From contig NC_079877.1 in NCBI RefSeq assembly GCF_029227915.1, forward strand, positions 28,979,851 to 29,043,850: a stretch of 64,000 bases of DNA, given 5' to 3'. Source of the stretch: Hydractinia symbiolongicarpus (Eukaryota > Cnidaria > Hydrozoa > Anthoathecata > Hydractiniidae). A program made the position numbers and the translations under genes. Numbering within the stretch: the stretch's first letter is position 1; each line of letters opens with the position of its first letter. The notes under the pieces were generated by a model. That model saw only the letters and a program-made list of their open reading frames with translations. It was not told where the DNA came from and made no database searches. Shown here one piece after another: positions 50,172-62,692 of the stretch.

Positions 50172-50654
50172 TAGTTATGTGATTTGCATCAATTTATTAC
50201 ATTTGGAAAAAATACTTTCTTTGGATGTGACGCAAAAAAAATTCGCTCGACCCTATTATGTTTTTATGATAGGGGCGGAAGTGCACAGTTTTGGACAACT
50301 TTTTTTTTAGCAACTTAGGCAATTATAAATAGGAATGATGAAAAAATACTAAAAATCTAAAAATGCTACTTTTTGTAGCTAATAATGAAAACGTCGACAA
50401 AAATAGTGATGATTTTTATTTCGATGATTTTATAAACTTTGCATTTTATGTGGAACCTTTAAATGACACTAACACACCATGATCCCTCCCATCCCCCACC
50501 CTCTCACTCACTCAACTAGTATAGAATTTATTAAAAACAAACAAAAAATGTCCTTCTTTGTCTTAAAACTGTCCTTGATATTAAACGATGAACAATGAAC
50601 ACGTTCTCAATTCACCTTCAGCATTAACACAGGCGCAATCCATACTGCAGAAGC

Positions 50655-50683
50655 CAACAACAACAACAACAACAACAACAACG
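50655..50683. repeat. (AAC)n microsatellite
   Basis: About nine perfect CAA/AAC units in intergenic DNA. Confidence 0.9.
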
Positions 50684-52857
50684 AAATCTTGTTAAGTTTT
50701 AATAACAGATCCTTTTCTGATGTAGATAGAATTCAGTTCTTACACAACATGTTTGGATCAAATCGCATTGTTTGCGTGGTACTTTATCTGGGACAGAAGA
50801 GACACTTCCCCTTCACCAACAATGAAAAAATATTTCAATTTGATTAAAAAGCTAACTTTAAAATATATAGGTCATAATGAACTGCAAGAAACGTTTTTTT
50901 AACTGCGGTCTGTAGGTATAGAAATGTTATGGGGCTTTATATATGTCATGTCTGGGTCTCTACACCACGGCCCTTTTGATTAAACCAAATAACGATGGAA
51001 TAATTCGTTCAGTTTGTGTAGCAAAAGTGTTAGCTATCCTTTTGTAAACAGTATTATGTCGACAAACATGTCAAAACATTAATTTAATCAAGCAAATACC
51101 ATTTACATCTGACATGTCGTGTTAGCGTTATCTTCTCCTCAAATAATAGAGATTAATTAGAGATTAATCATTTAATTTTTGTTTCATCAGCATGTTTTTG
51201 TGTCTCTTTTGTTGTTGTTGATGTTTTTAAATTTTAACAATGTTTAATCGCACGGGGATTGTGTGGTAGAGAAGACGGTAAAGAGAAACAATTTTCTTGA
51301 ATTTTGACTTAAGCATCGTGGAAAAGAGCTTGTTGATAAAGTACTATAAAATTTACTTCAATAACATACAATTGTTGATTTCTACCCTCGCTGGATAAAA
51401 TTGTCGATCCGCCTTAATTGTTTAAAAACCTAATAGATTTTCACCACGTGATAATATCCCACCAAAATATGTTCTTGCGCGTATGTCATTTACACAAACG
51501 AGTCCTACTGCTATCACAACCCCCTGACTGTCTGCTGCAACACCTAGAGTGTTTTTTTTAAATAAAAAAGGATTGAAAAATGCTGAAAAAATTTTCGTCG
51601 TCATCCTTAGTAAGCGATTAGCTTTTCTCAAGTCACCCTACTGTAAATCGTATGTTATTATTGAGACGTGAAGTCAGAATAAATAAGGTAAAAGAGAATT
51701 TATAAAAGAGTATTTTAAAATACAATGTTACCTCTGTGGATTCTGCTTTGGTTTAAGGAGATCATCCCATTTGACAGGATTATGATGGTTCCTCCTGTTA
51801 ACACGTGAACTCTTGGTGATGTGAAATTCTAATAACTTTACTTGAAGCCGAAACATATTTATGGTTTCGACAAAAATTAATTTTTCATTGTGTTGTGAAG
51901 ATAAGTTTTTTTAATTTGGTAAATTGTAAGAAAGAAAAAAGTGAACAGAATTAATTAAATTAATTTTCTTTCGTGCAAAAACTTTAGCCCGCCTTCTACT
52001 TCTAACAAAATGTGAAGAAATTTTATTAACTGCGGAGACAAGGTCAAAACAGCTTACATATTTATGAGACGTCTCACTAGACGCATTTGTATAAGTTTGG
52101 ACATCAATACAACCTTTGCAAATCAAATAAAGTCTAAAGTAAGCTAAGGCGACACTTTTTCAATATGTAAAATTTTCGAAAATTATTAAATAGTGCCTTG
52201 TAACAAAGCATGATAAAGTAACATAATTAACAATGCATTGTTTTTTGAAATTCCCTTTTTTCGTCTGCCTATTACCGTTTGTTTATTTTCTAAACAAAAA
52301 GATTGTACTCTTTTTATTCAAAGGCACCACTTTAAATTCGCAATCACTTCCTGTTGTGTCATAGTCATACGTTGAGAGTACTAAAATACATTGTAGCATC
52401 ATACGTTCATTCAACAAAAGACGCAGCGCTACAGTAAAGAAGAACAGGCTAAATATTATCTCCCTCTAATTTAGTTGCAAATAGATCCTGCTGATGACAG
52501 AAAGAGAGATGATTAAACATGCGATATCTTCAAAATCGTAACTAACTTTAGCTTTATTAACTTCAATTGTGCAATCCACAAAAAATCTTCCCTTCTGACA
52601 CACACAACTCTTTCAAAATCATTTTCTTTTGTTCTCTATTAGGTTAGCATTGTTAAAAGCAATCACTAACTTTAAATTTCTAACTATTTTAGTAAAGTTC
52701 GAGAATTTGTGGGAAGGATCGCTACATTATTTTTATAAGCAAACAGGTTGCTAGGGTTGGCCGGGGGCGTTTAGTTCACAACATTAACAACTGGTTAAAA
52801 TTTGTTTGGGAATAGTAAGCTGGTGTTCAGTTAGGCAACCAAAACTTCGATATGAGT

Positions 52858-53335
52858 AATTTTACCCTATACTACCTGGGGGGAGAAGGGGTTGACAAAG
52901 TGCCCGTGGCAATTTCAATCGGGCATATCTCTTTTGGTGAATGACGCTAAATGTTGAAATTTGGTGATTTTACCTATATAAGTAAAAAAAAAAAAAAATA
53001 ATTTACCTCGAATTTTCTAAAATAGTTTTATATATGCTAATGAATGTTTTTGTGTTACCACGGATACATACCACAATATATATAATGCAGACCACAATGT
53101 TTTGTATTATTAGGACCAGAAAATTAGTCATATATGTGACATCATTTTAAATCTCACTGACGTCGTCAAATTATTTTTTTTACCTGGAATGAGTTTGTAC
53201 TAAGACATTCTTTAAGTGCCAACTTTTAAAACGTAAGCATAAATGGTTCAGGATTTATATCCAGCGGGTACCTCGTGCATCCCCCTCCTTCCAGGGTTAG
53301 AAGGGCCAAAAAAGCTCAGGTATAATAGGGTTAAG
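52858..53335. mobile_element. Possible terminal-inverted-repeat element
   Basis: The left end TTTTACCCTATACTACCTGG resembles the complement of the right end (TTAACCCTATTATACCTGAG, 53314-53333). Immediately beyond, 53350-53500 has inverted TTGGT(T)CACACT-type ends and repeated CGACGCAA/TGCGTC words, suggesting a second small MITE. Both calls rest on short matches. Confidence 0.35.
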
Positions 53336-54746
53336 TGGCAACTAAAGCATTGGTCACACTTGTGACACAAACGCAAAACTGTGTGAGCACCTTCGACGCA
53401 AGCATAAGCTCGGCGCAAAATATTAAAATGTTTTGATTCCCTTGCATTTGCGTCTACGATTCCAGCATAATTTTTGTAGTGTGAACCAAAAAAAGCAAGT
53501 ACACGCAGACGCAACAACAAACACAAGAATAAAAGTACAAAAAATGTGCTAATTTAAAGTCGGAATACTATTAAAATACTAAAAACGGAAAATTTTAAAT
53601 AAAGGGCTGGTAGAAAAAGCGCCTTCCCTTGGCTATTAGATTTTAGATAAAGAAAAACAACAAAAAGAATGGAAGATAAAATTCTTGTGTCTGCAAATCA
53701 GTTTTTTTAGAACCTAGGAGGTCGGTGTTGCTCTGGTGTTTCGGACATCTTTCTTCCTCTAAGGATACGTTTATGTAAAAGATGTAGCACAAAACAATCG
53801 TATACCTTGATGCGACTCAGATTGCGAACATAAGATTCCATGCTTTTTTACTGACTCTTCTTTAATTTTATTTTTAAATGAAACAAAAAGTAAAAGAAAA
53901 CGAATTTATAAATAAATTTTTACACTTATTTAAACAAAAATAAGAAAGGAGATCTCTCAAATTTTTTTTAGCAATATATTAAGTCTTGTCGGTCACACTA
54001 TTTTTCTTTGCAGAACTGTAAGTTGAATATTGCTATTTCATTAATCTGACACTTTCCTAATTCTGGAATATTTAAAAGTTTCAAGTTATACCTTCATTCT
54101 TTCAAGGTTTGGGGCAATATTGTCGTTACAAGGTCTACAGAATATAGTTCGTGAAAAAGGAGATATATATTATCGTCCTCACAAAATCAAAATATTGTTC
54201 TAAATATAGTTTTAACAAATTTCGTGTTTATACGTCCAGAAGATGCTCCATAGAAAGACTACATAATCGCTCTTTAAAAGCTTTGACATTTGATATTTTT
54301 TTCCCCGAAAAACAGAAAATCTTCTTATTGATGCATATATCTTGTGTGTTTTAAAAAACCTGATTAGTCAGCTTGCTAGTCAACTGTATTTATTCTGTTA
54401 GTATTTTATCCGGACCAACAGAAAATGTAAAACCTGTGAATTTATCCCTATATCAAAAGTTTCTGAAAATATTATTGAGACATGTTAGTTGAAGGTGATC
54501 GCTCAAATAACTACAGAATTTGTTTTTGTTTTCAAGTTGTCAGATGGACAACAACAAATCACTTGCAGTTGTCAGCTACCTTAAACTTGCTAGTGTTTTG
54601 TTACTTAGATATTCTTCTTTGTAAATTTACGTACATGATATTTTGTTATAACTTTTATAAATTTGCAGGTGTTGTTCCTCGTTGTATTTCTAAATGATGA
54701 TCAGTCAAAATTAGCAGAAGTATACTGCTTTTGATAATTTACTTGA

Positions 54747-54880
54747 CTAGTCGTTAGCCCGTAGAAAATTCCACGGGTTCGCCCGTCCTTTTTATACCAC
54801 ATTGCGTGCGTCTCGCTACTTGCGCAGCTAAGCTACCATTTTGCGTGACAGGCAGACGTATACGGGTATTATAATATAGA
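54747..54880 (-). mobile_element. Short non-autonomous Helitron (134 bp)
   Basis: Read on the minus strand it begins TCTATATTATAATACCCG, ends with a hairpin (CCCGTGGAATTTTCTACGGG) and then CTAACGACTAG, and is inserted between host A and T. TC at the 5' end, a hairpin close to a CTAG 3' end, no terminal inverted repeats and insertion between A and T are the defining Helitron traits. The related cluster at 44.7-45.5 kb supports a family. Confidence 0.75.
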
Positions 54881-54895
54881 TAGAACATTACTCAC

Positions 54896-55275
54896 TATCG
54901 AACATGAATTTTTTTGAAGTTTGATAAATGGCTAAGCTTGTTACAAGACAGGCCATTTTGTGAGGCAAGTACATCCCACACCATATCTGAGTGTGTCAGA
55001 CAATCTTTGAAATGATGATAGCATGCAGTTTTAATGTTATCGAGCGTTATTTCATCAAAGGGGTATGTCACAAATTCTTGAGGCCCAATACGCTCATATT
55101 TCATCGCTTTACCAGAAGCCTCGCTTGCCAACCGTTGTACAATCATTTCCTTCTCAGACAAAATATTCTCTCCAAGTCCAGATGATTCTTTTGCCGTACC
55201 TTTGCCGTGAACTCTTTTATTCTTCATGCCTTTAGCAAGGCTACCCCACAGCTCTTCTTGTGTTCTATCGGCCAT
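54896..55275 (-). CDS. Unrecognised protein, first coding exon (partial)
   Basis: Minus-strand exon from ATG 55273-55275 (an in-frame ATG also at 55288-55290) to a good donor, CGATA|GTGAGT, at 54896; 126 codons plus two bases, so the frame runs into an exon not found here. The first half is charged (KGMKNKRVHGKG, SEKEMIVQRL). The second half, YPFDEITLDNIKTACYHHF, VWDVLASQNGLSC and FKKIHVR, looks like a conserved domain: I recall a similar YPFDEITL..I..AC ... DVLA...G.SC..L ... HVRF arrangement in uncharacterised cnidarian and fish proteins, but I cannot name it. Without the splice, it would end at a stop right after HVR. Confidence 0.5.
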
Positions 55276-56143
55276 TATTATTTGTAACATGCGGGATGGA
55301 AAAGGTAATACATCAAAACAACATTTTACAATTCTCCATATATTGAAACAACAACTTTTTCTCACCAGCGGGAAAAAATACAATAGAATTTCAAATTTTA
55401 GGGTTGTCTTCGGTAATTGACAATAGTGAAGAAAAATTGATTTCAATTACATTTTGTTGTTTTTATTTTAATTTTATATCTGTATGTTTTATCTCATTTC
55501 ATTTCATTTCAAATTAAGTAGAATCGATTTGAATGAAATAAGTATGACAAGTAAATTATTTTTCTGTAAAATTTATCGTGATAACGCTCGGCCACCATAT
55601 AGGACTACTTTTAAAGAAATTATATTTTTGACTTGTCTATCCGACACAAATATTGAGAGCAAATTTCAGTTTGGTCGGAGAAAGTGAGGTGTATTGTAAA
55701 GTACACAACGCTGACATTGCAGCATTACCGATTTTTAAATTTATTAATTCGAACGCATTGGTTCGAAATTTCGTCTGCGATGAAATTAGATTTTTATCAC
55801 TTTACGTATAGTTCTTGATCATGGCACCCTCACAAATGCTAAGAAATGCCGTCGATACAGACAAAACGATGGAGACAGGTGACGGAAATACAAGAGGGTA
55901 ACTAACTATGAAAATAAATAAAATCAGTTCATAATTTAACGAGTAAAGAATAGTGAATATCGTAAAATTGATATTATAAAATTGATCGTTTAACTCAGCT
56001 CGTTCTCGAAAAAGGCTATGAAGGAAAAAGGCATGCTTAAAAGTCGATATCGTTCGAAGCCTTACAAAGAAATTTGATTTGCGATTTTCGTATTAATCTT
56101 ATTACGAAAAAAGTCGCATACGAAATTAAATGGCTTTTAAAAT
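55276..56143. other. Non-coding stretch upstream of the 54.9-kb exon
   Basis: AT-rich; presumably includes the promoter or a 5' UTR intron of the minus-strand gene. No motif-bearing frame or clear repeat seen. Confidence 0.35.
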
Positions 56144-56521
56144 TCATTGAAAGGCCTGATGTAATACCGGGGGAAGAGACCAACGGTGTATAGATAAAGA
56201 AAATAGGAAAAGAAAGTTTGTTCTTTCGGCTCTTTTGTGCTCTTGCACACGTTGTTTAAACATTCGTTTTGTTTCACCGATATAAACAGCATCACAATCC
56301 TTACACGGAATTTCGTGGACAATATTACATTGACTCTGTAGACTTATGTTGTCTTTTGGATGCGACAGTATACTACGTAGCGTGTTTTTAGATTGAAACA
56401 CTGGTTTTATTTTATGATCTTTTAGTCCCCGACGAAGTAAGTTAATTGTCCCTGGTATATATGGCATACACACTGCAGCTACTGATTCATTTTCCGCATC
56501 TTCCCCGTTACTGTAGGGCAA
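56144..56521 (-). pseudogene. Penelope-like retroelement fragment with GIY-YIG endonuclease
   Basis: The minus-strand frame reads VCMPYIPGTINLLRRGLK, KNTLRSILSHPKD, then NIVHEIPCKDCDAVYIGETK and FKQRVQEHKRA. The I/VYEIPC..C..VYIGET+R.....R..EH pattern is the GIY-YIG endonuclease domain that follows the reverse transcriptase in Penelope-like elements. After EHKRA the similarity stops and the frame ends; no reverse transcriptase is seen upstream, so it is a fragment of both ends. Confidence 0.75.
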
Positions 56522-57475
56522 TTGATTTAGAAAACTTTATAAAAAAGCAGGCAAATAACTTATCGGGGAAAAAGGTCGGAGAAAAGTGATCAATTCTTTT
56601 TTTTTTTTTTTAGGGGGGGGGGGGGGGGGCTAAACTTTTCCCACACCAAATTTCCCCACAACTTTTCTGCACCCGACTAAAAATTTCCCTGAATTTTTAA
56701 TCCCCGGCCAAACTTTTCCCCGACTTTTTCTTGGTCAGACCAAAACTTTTCCAAGGTTTTTTCTTAAAAAAAACTTTTTCCCGATCTTTTTTATTGAATA
56801 CTGACATGTATAAAACTCATTTTATCGGTGTCTTCTCCTGTGAGGCACTAGAATTTCACCTTGTTAGTGAGAATTTACTCAAAGGTATACAAAATTAACC
56901 TATTTTGTGCCAAAACCTTATCGGTCCTTTTTACGCCGGCCCTTTTTTGAAACTATCAAGGTATTTCTCAGTAGTCATTATTTAAGTCATTAAAATTAAT
57001 TATGTTAAAAATATTTACTAATTTGAACTAAAGTGACTAATTTGAAAAATTAGTTTGGGAAAAGTGACTAAAATTTCCTTAGGTGACTAAATTTTTCCCC
57101 GACTAAAATATTTGTCGACTAAAATTTTTACCGTCTTTTTTTACCCCGGTAGGGTATCGAAGATTTTTTCCTAAAAAATTATGTTCCCAAGAAATATTCG
57201 CACTGCCTACGTTGAAAACACAGTCTCGTTTGTTATTTGCATTCCGCTCTTTAATTCGACATTTACCCCCCTAATATCGAATTAGAGAGACTTCCCACTT
57301 TTCGATAAGCTATCTAATTCGATGAATATCTCATTCTTCTTGAATATCGAATTAGAGTGTCAGCTGTATTCAACAAAACAGTTCGCGTCCTTAAGAGACA
57401 CATTTATGTAATACGCAGCAACATGTTTCTTACAGTTCGCTAAAGGAAGACATTGACACGGAGAGATGTTAATGC
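56522..57475. repeat. Low-complexity region with poly-T/poly-G tract and degenerate repeats
   Basis: A run of T (about 56599-56611) passes into a run of about 17 G (56613-56629). From 56640 to 57150 phrases such as AACTTTTCCCCGACT and GACTAAA(A)TTT recur irregularly. At 57249-57366 a small inverted pair with CTCTAATTCGATAT-type ends looks like a tiny MITE. No gene. Confidence 0.55.
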
Positions 57476-57694
57476 ATGTCGACTTATGACAACATGCAGC
57501 AAGGGGAAATCCAGAGTGCTTATTTCGGACATAGCACATTCTCCATTTTAACAGTGTGGTGGGGAGAAAATGGAAAATTGTTAAACAAAAATGTTACTGT
57601 TGTCTCCAAAGCTAGCGACCATTCTCGCATTGCAGCTTTTACGTGTGTTAATAAGGTTTTAACCTTCGTGAGTGAAAAATACGTTATCTATTAA
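57476..57694 (+). CDS. Short unrecognised frame, possible mobile-element protein fragment
   Basis: A 72-aa frame from ATG 57476 containing MQQGEIQSAYFGHSTFSI, TVVSKASDHSRIAAFTCVNK and LTFVSEKYVIY. The texture is protein-like and I recall similar EIQSAYFG...F.IFT...SDHSRIAAF strings in uncharacterised cnidarian proteins suspected to be element-derived. No start context, flanking exon or full domain is visible, so it is probably a relic. Confidence 0.35.
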   Translation: MSTYDNMQQGEIQSAYFGHSTFSILTVWWGENGKLLNKNVTVVSKASDHSRIAAFTCVNKVLTFVSEKYVIY

Positions 57695-60600
57695 GTGTGA
57701 CCTTTCATTTGTGGAGCGATGTGCTTCGATTAATGTTTACTCTGTGACATGGACCACTCCATTGAACGGTCTCAGTTGACTCGTAGCACGACCCCATAAA
57801 GTTCGTGTAAAAAATAATGAAATTTATTATTTCAGCCTTAGGTGTTGATGTGTTTAGGTTTAGTATCTTAACAAAGTTGCAAGACGCAGAGAAATGTTGT
57901 TTCCCGCGTTTTATGTACTGTAAAATTGCCAAAACGCGCTTTTCCCGAGCTTTCATAAATCGTGTGTTGCGCACTATGGGCCCCATTGACTGAGCGTGGA
58001 AAGTGCTATAAAAGCGCGTCTAGGGTCTTACTCTGATCATAAAAAGGTGTCATATAGTGATTTTAAAATGGCTCCGTCTCTTATGACGTCATTTGTAAGT
58101 ATAGTTGTAATAGATTATGTCTAAACCGCAGAAAAACCGCGGCAAGTAGAAATTTTGGAATATAACAGTTTTTTATAATAAGAGTGAAATACAAAACGCG
58201 ATTTTGTTATACTGAGTGTCTTTTCCAAAATTATTATGAACATGATTGTAGATCCTTAAAATATTCGAAATCCTTAAATATATTTGAAAGTATTTGAAAA
58301 AAATATACTTGAATATATTTTTTAACCATTTATGCAAAAATTAACATATACTTGTATTGTAGCCTCTATATACTCGAACATACTTGAAAGTATGTTTGAT
58401 TACCATTATTTGTTATTTAATGTCTGGCAGTACTTAATGGAATCAAACCTGATCTCATTAATTAGCTGTACTATCACCCAGTATGGCGGTGTATGTTTTG
58501 TGATTTATTTTTTTCTTGAGCATGGTAATAGTATTACCGGTAATCCTTAGCCAAAATGTGAAAAACATTCAACTTTATTAAAAATCTGCAAGGTTTTAGC
58601 GTTTAACTTTTGTCTTTTCTAGAACCTTAACAATAAAGTAATCTTTTATTCTTTAATCAAGTCTTTGTTTAACGGTCTCGTTTGTTGAAACAGTATCTCT
58701 GTTTTCTGGTTGACGTTAGTTGCACTAATATTAATAATACACAAGTTTGTGCTGGTAATATAGCAATATTAAACTGCTTTTTGCAGCAAAAGACATGCAG
58801 TACACAAATAGAAGTACCATAAATGACCGATTAGGCGCCCCGTGCCCAATAAGCGGACCTTTCGTATAGGCGCCCCAGAGTTAGGGGAAAATTTGTAAAT
58901 AACGCCTGCTCTAAAAAGCGCCCCCCCCCCCCCCCTCCCCCTTCCGAGAAAAGGGGCCCTCACGGCAGGAAAAACAATGATGCCATGCTATGACTTTTAC
59001 TAACGAAGATGAAGAAGAAAATGTTAAAAATTCATTAAAGATACATACTCTTGTATTTCTTTCTTCCTTTTGTTTGTATTGTGAAAATAAAGTTTAAAAA
59101 ATTTGCTTTTTTAATTAGAAAATAATTAAAGCGCCCCTTCTGAAAATAACCGCCCTGCCAAATAAGCGAAGTGTCAAGATGAATTTTTTAATTAAGAACC
59201 CTGAATAGTCAAGGTACAATTTGTATGTTTTTTTTTATTTGTTAAACTTGCACATGCACTTGGAGAAATGTAATGTTGTGTTTATTAGATTACTTGGGTT
59301 TTTTATGAAAATTGTAGAGACCAGGTCAATTTCTACACAGTTTGCCTAGTACTAAACGCTTAATCCGCTAATTTTAGGGGCAGAAACTTTCGATCAAAAA
59401 ATCGCAATATTTTAAGGAAAAATTTTCGAGTTTGCCAATATTTGGGACAAATTTCGCGAATTCGAAAGAAGGTATGTTTTCTCGTGAAAAATATTTCCAT
59501 CAGGATATGCGAGAAATGCTCGTACCACTAAAGAAGAACGAAAACACCAAATTTTATTGTGGTTGATAACTAAAGAAAAAATCGATCATCACTAACTTTA
59601 AGATTTTCATGTTTTTTTTACATTATAAAAATATATAAAAAAAGATGGATTAAATGAATATAAAAATACTTTAAATTCTAAGTTGACTAATTCTATTTCT
59701 TAAATCAAAGAACAAAAGAACAAGGCCTAAAAGTTTTCCGCCTTCTCTAAGTTTTAGTGGTCTTAAGAATATGTAGATGTTATTTGAATGTGTACACATG
59801 TTCCATTTTTTAAAAGTTGTGTTATGTTACTTAAAAAGGTTTTGACTGTCTGTAATTTTGTTTTTACATAGACCTGGCAATGCTTTTAAGTAAAGAAAAA
59901 CATATTGCTAAAATCTCAAATATTATGTATTTACATTAATAAACCCTAACACATTTCTACATTTCTAAGAACAAAACAAGAAAATTTTGTGATTAACGGC
60001 CATTTCTTTTTTTCGATAGTGGGGGGTGTTATACTTACATTTTTTACATCAATTTTTTAATGCATTTTAAATCCCTTTCGCTCTTATTTTTTGTTTGCAA
60101 ACCTGGGTTTAAGATCTTTCACTTGTTGATCCCCTGACCATACAGTCACTTTTTTCTTATCCAGAGTGATAGTCTTAAACAGGTTAGACTGCAATTTTAT
60201 TTCTATTCCATTACAATTTGTATAAGGTTACCTTTTTATCTTTGTGATAGCAGACCTAAAAAGGAAAATGGAAAAAACTATATCAGTAATATTATTTACC
60301 TTGGCAGGAGAAAGGCTTGCACATTAAGTACACTTTAAGGCTTCTGGGAGAAAGGAAAAACAAAGATTTATTTTTTTGTAGAAATCAATTCTACTTTCGA
60401 ACAGTAAAAATTTTCACCAACTTGAAATGCTCAAAGTCATTTTACTTAAAGTATTCTGTGCAGTACATACATCTTATAAATTTTAAAATTTTTACCAAAA
60501 ATAGTTAAAACATGTTTATATTATAATACAAAAAAGTGGGCAAGTATTGTTTTTGTTAATGAAACTTAGAACATTTAACAAAAAAGTGTAAAACGAATTC

Positions 60601-60780
60601 AAATAAAATCATACATCAAGTATGACTTCTTAATATAAGTTGGGCATACGTTACCACAAGTTATTATCAAAAGTTTCTAATTAAACATATAAATATCCTT
60701 ATTATTACTTTTTAAATAGAAAAAAAACACAACTATTTTTATTTTAATGATTTAACCCTTTAATTTTTGTATATGCACCC
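57695..60780. other. Intergenic region, repeats only
   Basis: A repeat block at about 58820-59180 carries GGCGCCCC and AATAAGCG words at both ends and a run of about 18 C (near 58919-58936). Near 58250-58390 the words TATTTGAAAGTAT and ATACTTGAA recur. The rest is AT-rich with no supported gene; downstream exons of the ankyrin gene could lie here but were not recognised. Confidence 0.4.
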
Positions 60781-60859
60781 ATATATGTCTACAAGTTCAT
60801 TATACACTGATTGGAAAAGAAAGTGAATATCTGGTCCCCATTCACCACACTCGAGAAAA

Positions 60860-61477
60860 GTGAATATCTGGTCCCCATTCACCACACTCGAGAAAAAGAG
60901 GCACGGATTAGCCGTATTATTGACATTAGATGGGTCGGCTAAAGAAGCCGTACTTGAACTTGAATTAGAAATCATTAATAGCGATGATGGATTGGAAAAG
61001 GTTTTAGAAAAGTTAGATAAACTTTATTTGAAAGACACAACATTAGAAAAGTTCGAAGCTCTGGATAAGTTTGACACTTACAAGCGGACATTTGAAACTT
61101 CCATTCATGAACACATTCACCAGTTTGAAAAGTTGTATTTTAAACTGCAGAGCCATGGTACCACTATATCCGAAGATCTCCTTGCTTACAAGCTCTTAAA
61201 ATCAGCAAATCTCTCAAAGCAAGATGAAAAGTTGGCCAAAGGTACCGTTACAGAGCTTACATTGACCAATATGAAAGCCCAACTTAAAAAAATTTTCCAG
61301 ATAAAGAAAGCTTATCACAAGCTTACAATTCATTACAAGTCCATGAAATTAATGAAGTCACTTATGAAAACATTGACAATGACGAATGTTATCCAGCATA
61401 CTTTGCTGGCAGACATAGTAATCAAGAATATCAACACTATCCTCACAGACGAACACAAACCAACCAACAACCGATGA
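60860..61477 (+). pseudogene. Copia-type gag remnant
   Basis: 205-aa frame: LTLDGSAKEAVLEL, LDKLYLKDTTLEKFEAL, IHEHIHQFEKLYFKLQ and LLAYKLLKSANLS resemble the UBN2-type gag of Copia elements. The true gag sequence leaves this frame near 61290-61320 and continues in the -1 frame (QAYNSLQVHEINEVTYENI) into the next frame, so the last 50 or so residues of the open frame are out of phase. Its own ATG lies in the duplicated segment; the real N-terminus is missing. Confidence 0.65.
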
Positions 61478-62565
61478 AAAGATACTCTTCTGTACCAAGT
61501 TCCAAAAATCCACCATCACGCACTGGGCGAATCAGTCGTTGCAGAATTTGCGAATCAATTTATCATTGGGCTGCAGATTGCCTCGATAAAAAACACCAAA
61601 ACGATAATCAGCGTTCCATGCGTCCACGAAATCAACCTCTTCCTCACAGATATGTTTACTTCCAGGAGCAAGAAGATGATCCGAGCCTATATCAAGTTGA
61701 GGAACATGACACTTATCATAAGATTATATTATTTCAAAGTGATTATGACCACCCAAAACATCTTCCTGGACTGGTTGCAGAATCTTGGAATGCTGCTGTT
61801 CTTGACAGTGGTGCTACGAAAACAGTTTGTGGCCGTAGTTGGTATAACACTTTCATCGAAAGCCTTTCCGAAACTGACATTAAAAAGGTTAAAACATCAC
61901 CTGTTTCCAACGTCTATCGCTTTGGAGATGGAAATGAGGTTACATCTACCCAGACAGCCACCATACCTGCCTTTCTTGGTCTCCGTGAAATAGGTATTTC
62001 CACTGACATTGTTGAAAAAGACATTCCACTACTCCTTTCTCGAGAAGCTATGAAAAAAGCAAACATGTCCATTGACTTCAAAGATGATACTGCCTCAGTA
62101 TTTAACACTGTTGTGAACCTCAATGTGACGAAGAGTGGTCACTATACAGTTCCACTCACCAGACAAACACAACTCTTGTCCATGGTTGATACAAAATGCA
62201 AACCAAACATTGTCTTATCTGTTCAGGAAGCAGCATCAAAGCATAACCAAGCACTGAAGATACACCGTCAGTTTGCGCATGCACCAGTTCACAAACTCAT
62301 CAAGTTGGTAAAATCTGCTGGCGACCCCCGGGCACATGATAAAGAGCTGGAGCAAGAGCTGCATGCTGTTGCGAAAAATTGCCAAACATGTCAACAGTAT
62401 GGCAGAGCTGCACTCAGACCCGTTGTTGGTTTACCATCAGCCAACAAATTTCTAGACACTGCTGCCATGGATCTGAAATTCTATCGTCAAAAGATACTGC
62501 TACATATGATCAGCCATGCTACACGTCTTTCGGCCTGTGTAAGAATCCCTTCCAAACGAAAATGA
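61474..62565 (+). pseudogene. Copia-type pol remnant: zinc knuckle, aspartic protease, integrase N-terminus
   Basis: 363-aa frame. Zinc knuckle CRICESIYHWAADC (C-x2-C-x4-H-x4-C, residues about 24-37); retroviral-type aspartic protease with active site LDSGATKTVCG (about 110-120); integrase HHCC finger with H(RQFA)H and CQTCQQYG (about 266-310); then AAMDLKFY, where the Asp is the first of the integrase D,D,E triad, and HATRLSACVRIPSK. It stops there, before the second catalytic Asp. Start at 61474 overlaps the gag stop by ATGA. Confidence 0.75.
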
Positions 62566-62692
62566 AATGGTGTGCAGTAGAAAATAATCCCTCCCTCAAA
62601 AAAGCGATAGCAAAGTAGATAATACTACAAATAAGATAAAATTAATATCTCCAATTACATTTACTACTAAGAAATTGAAATTAACAGCTTAC

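Larger units (their letters stand above)
48141..54746. other. Gene-poor region between the channel gene and the 54.9-kb exon
   Basis: Contains the Tigger-like MITE (49628-50171), an (AAC)n run (50655-50683) and probable small repeats at 52858-53520. Minus-strand open frames such as 51911-52126 and 51422-51631 show no motif. Downstream exons of the 54.9-kb gene would be expected here but were not recognised. Confidence 0.45.
60823..62620 (+). mobile_element. Truncated Copia-order LTR retrotransposon (gag-protease-integrase)
   Basis: Gag, zinc knuckle, protease and the start of integrase occur in that order on the plus strand. Integrase directly after protease is the Ty1/Copia order. No reverse transcriptase follows: the frame stops at 62565 and a stray piece (WCAVENNPSLKKA) follows, implying an internal deletion. 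No LTRs were recognised. A 37-bp tandem duplication (offset between 60823 and 60860) marks the 5' side of gag. Confidence 0.75.
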
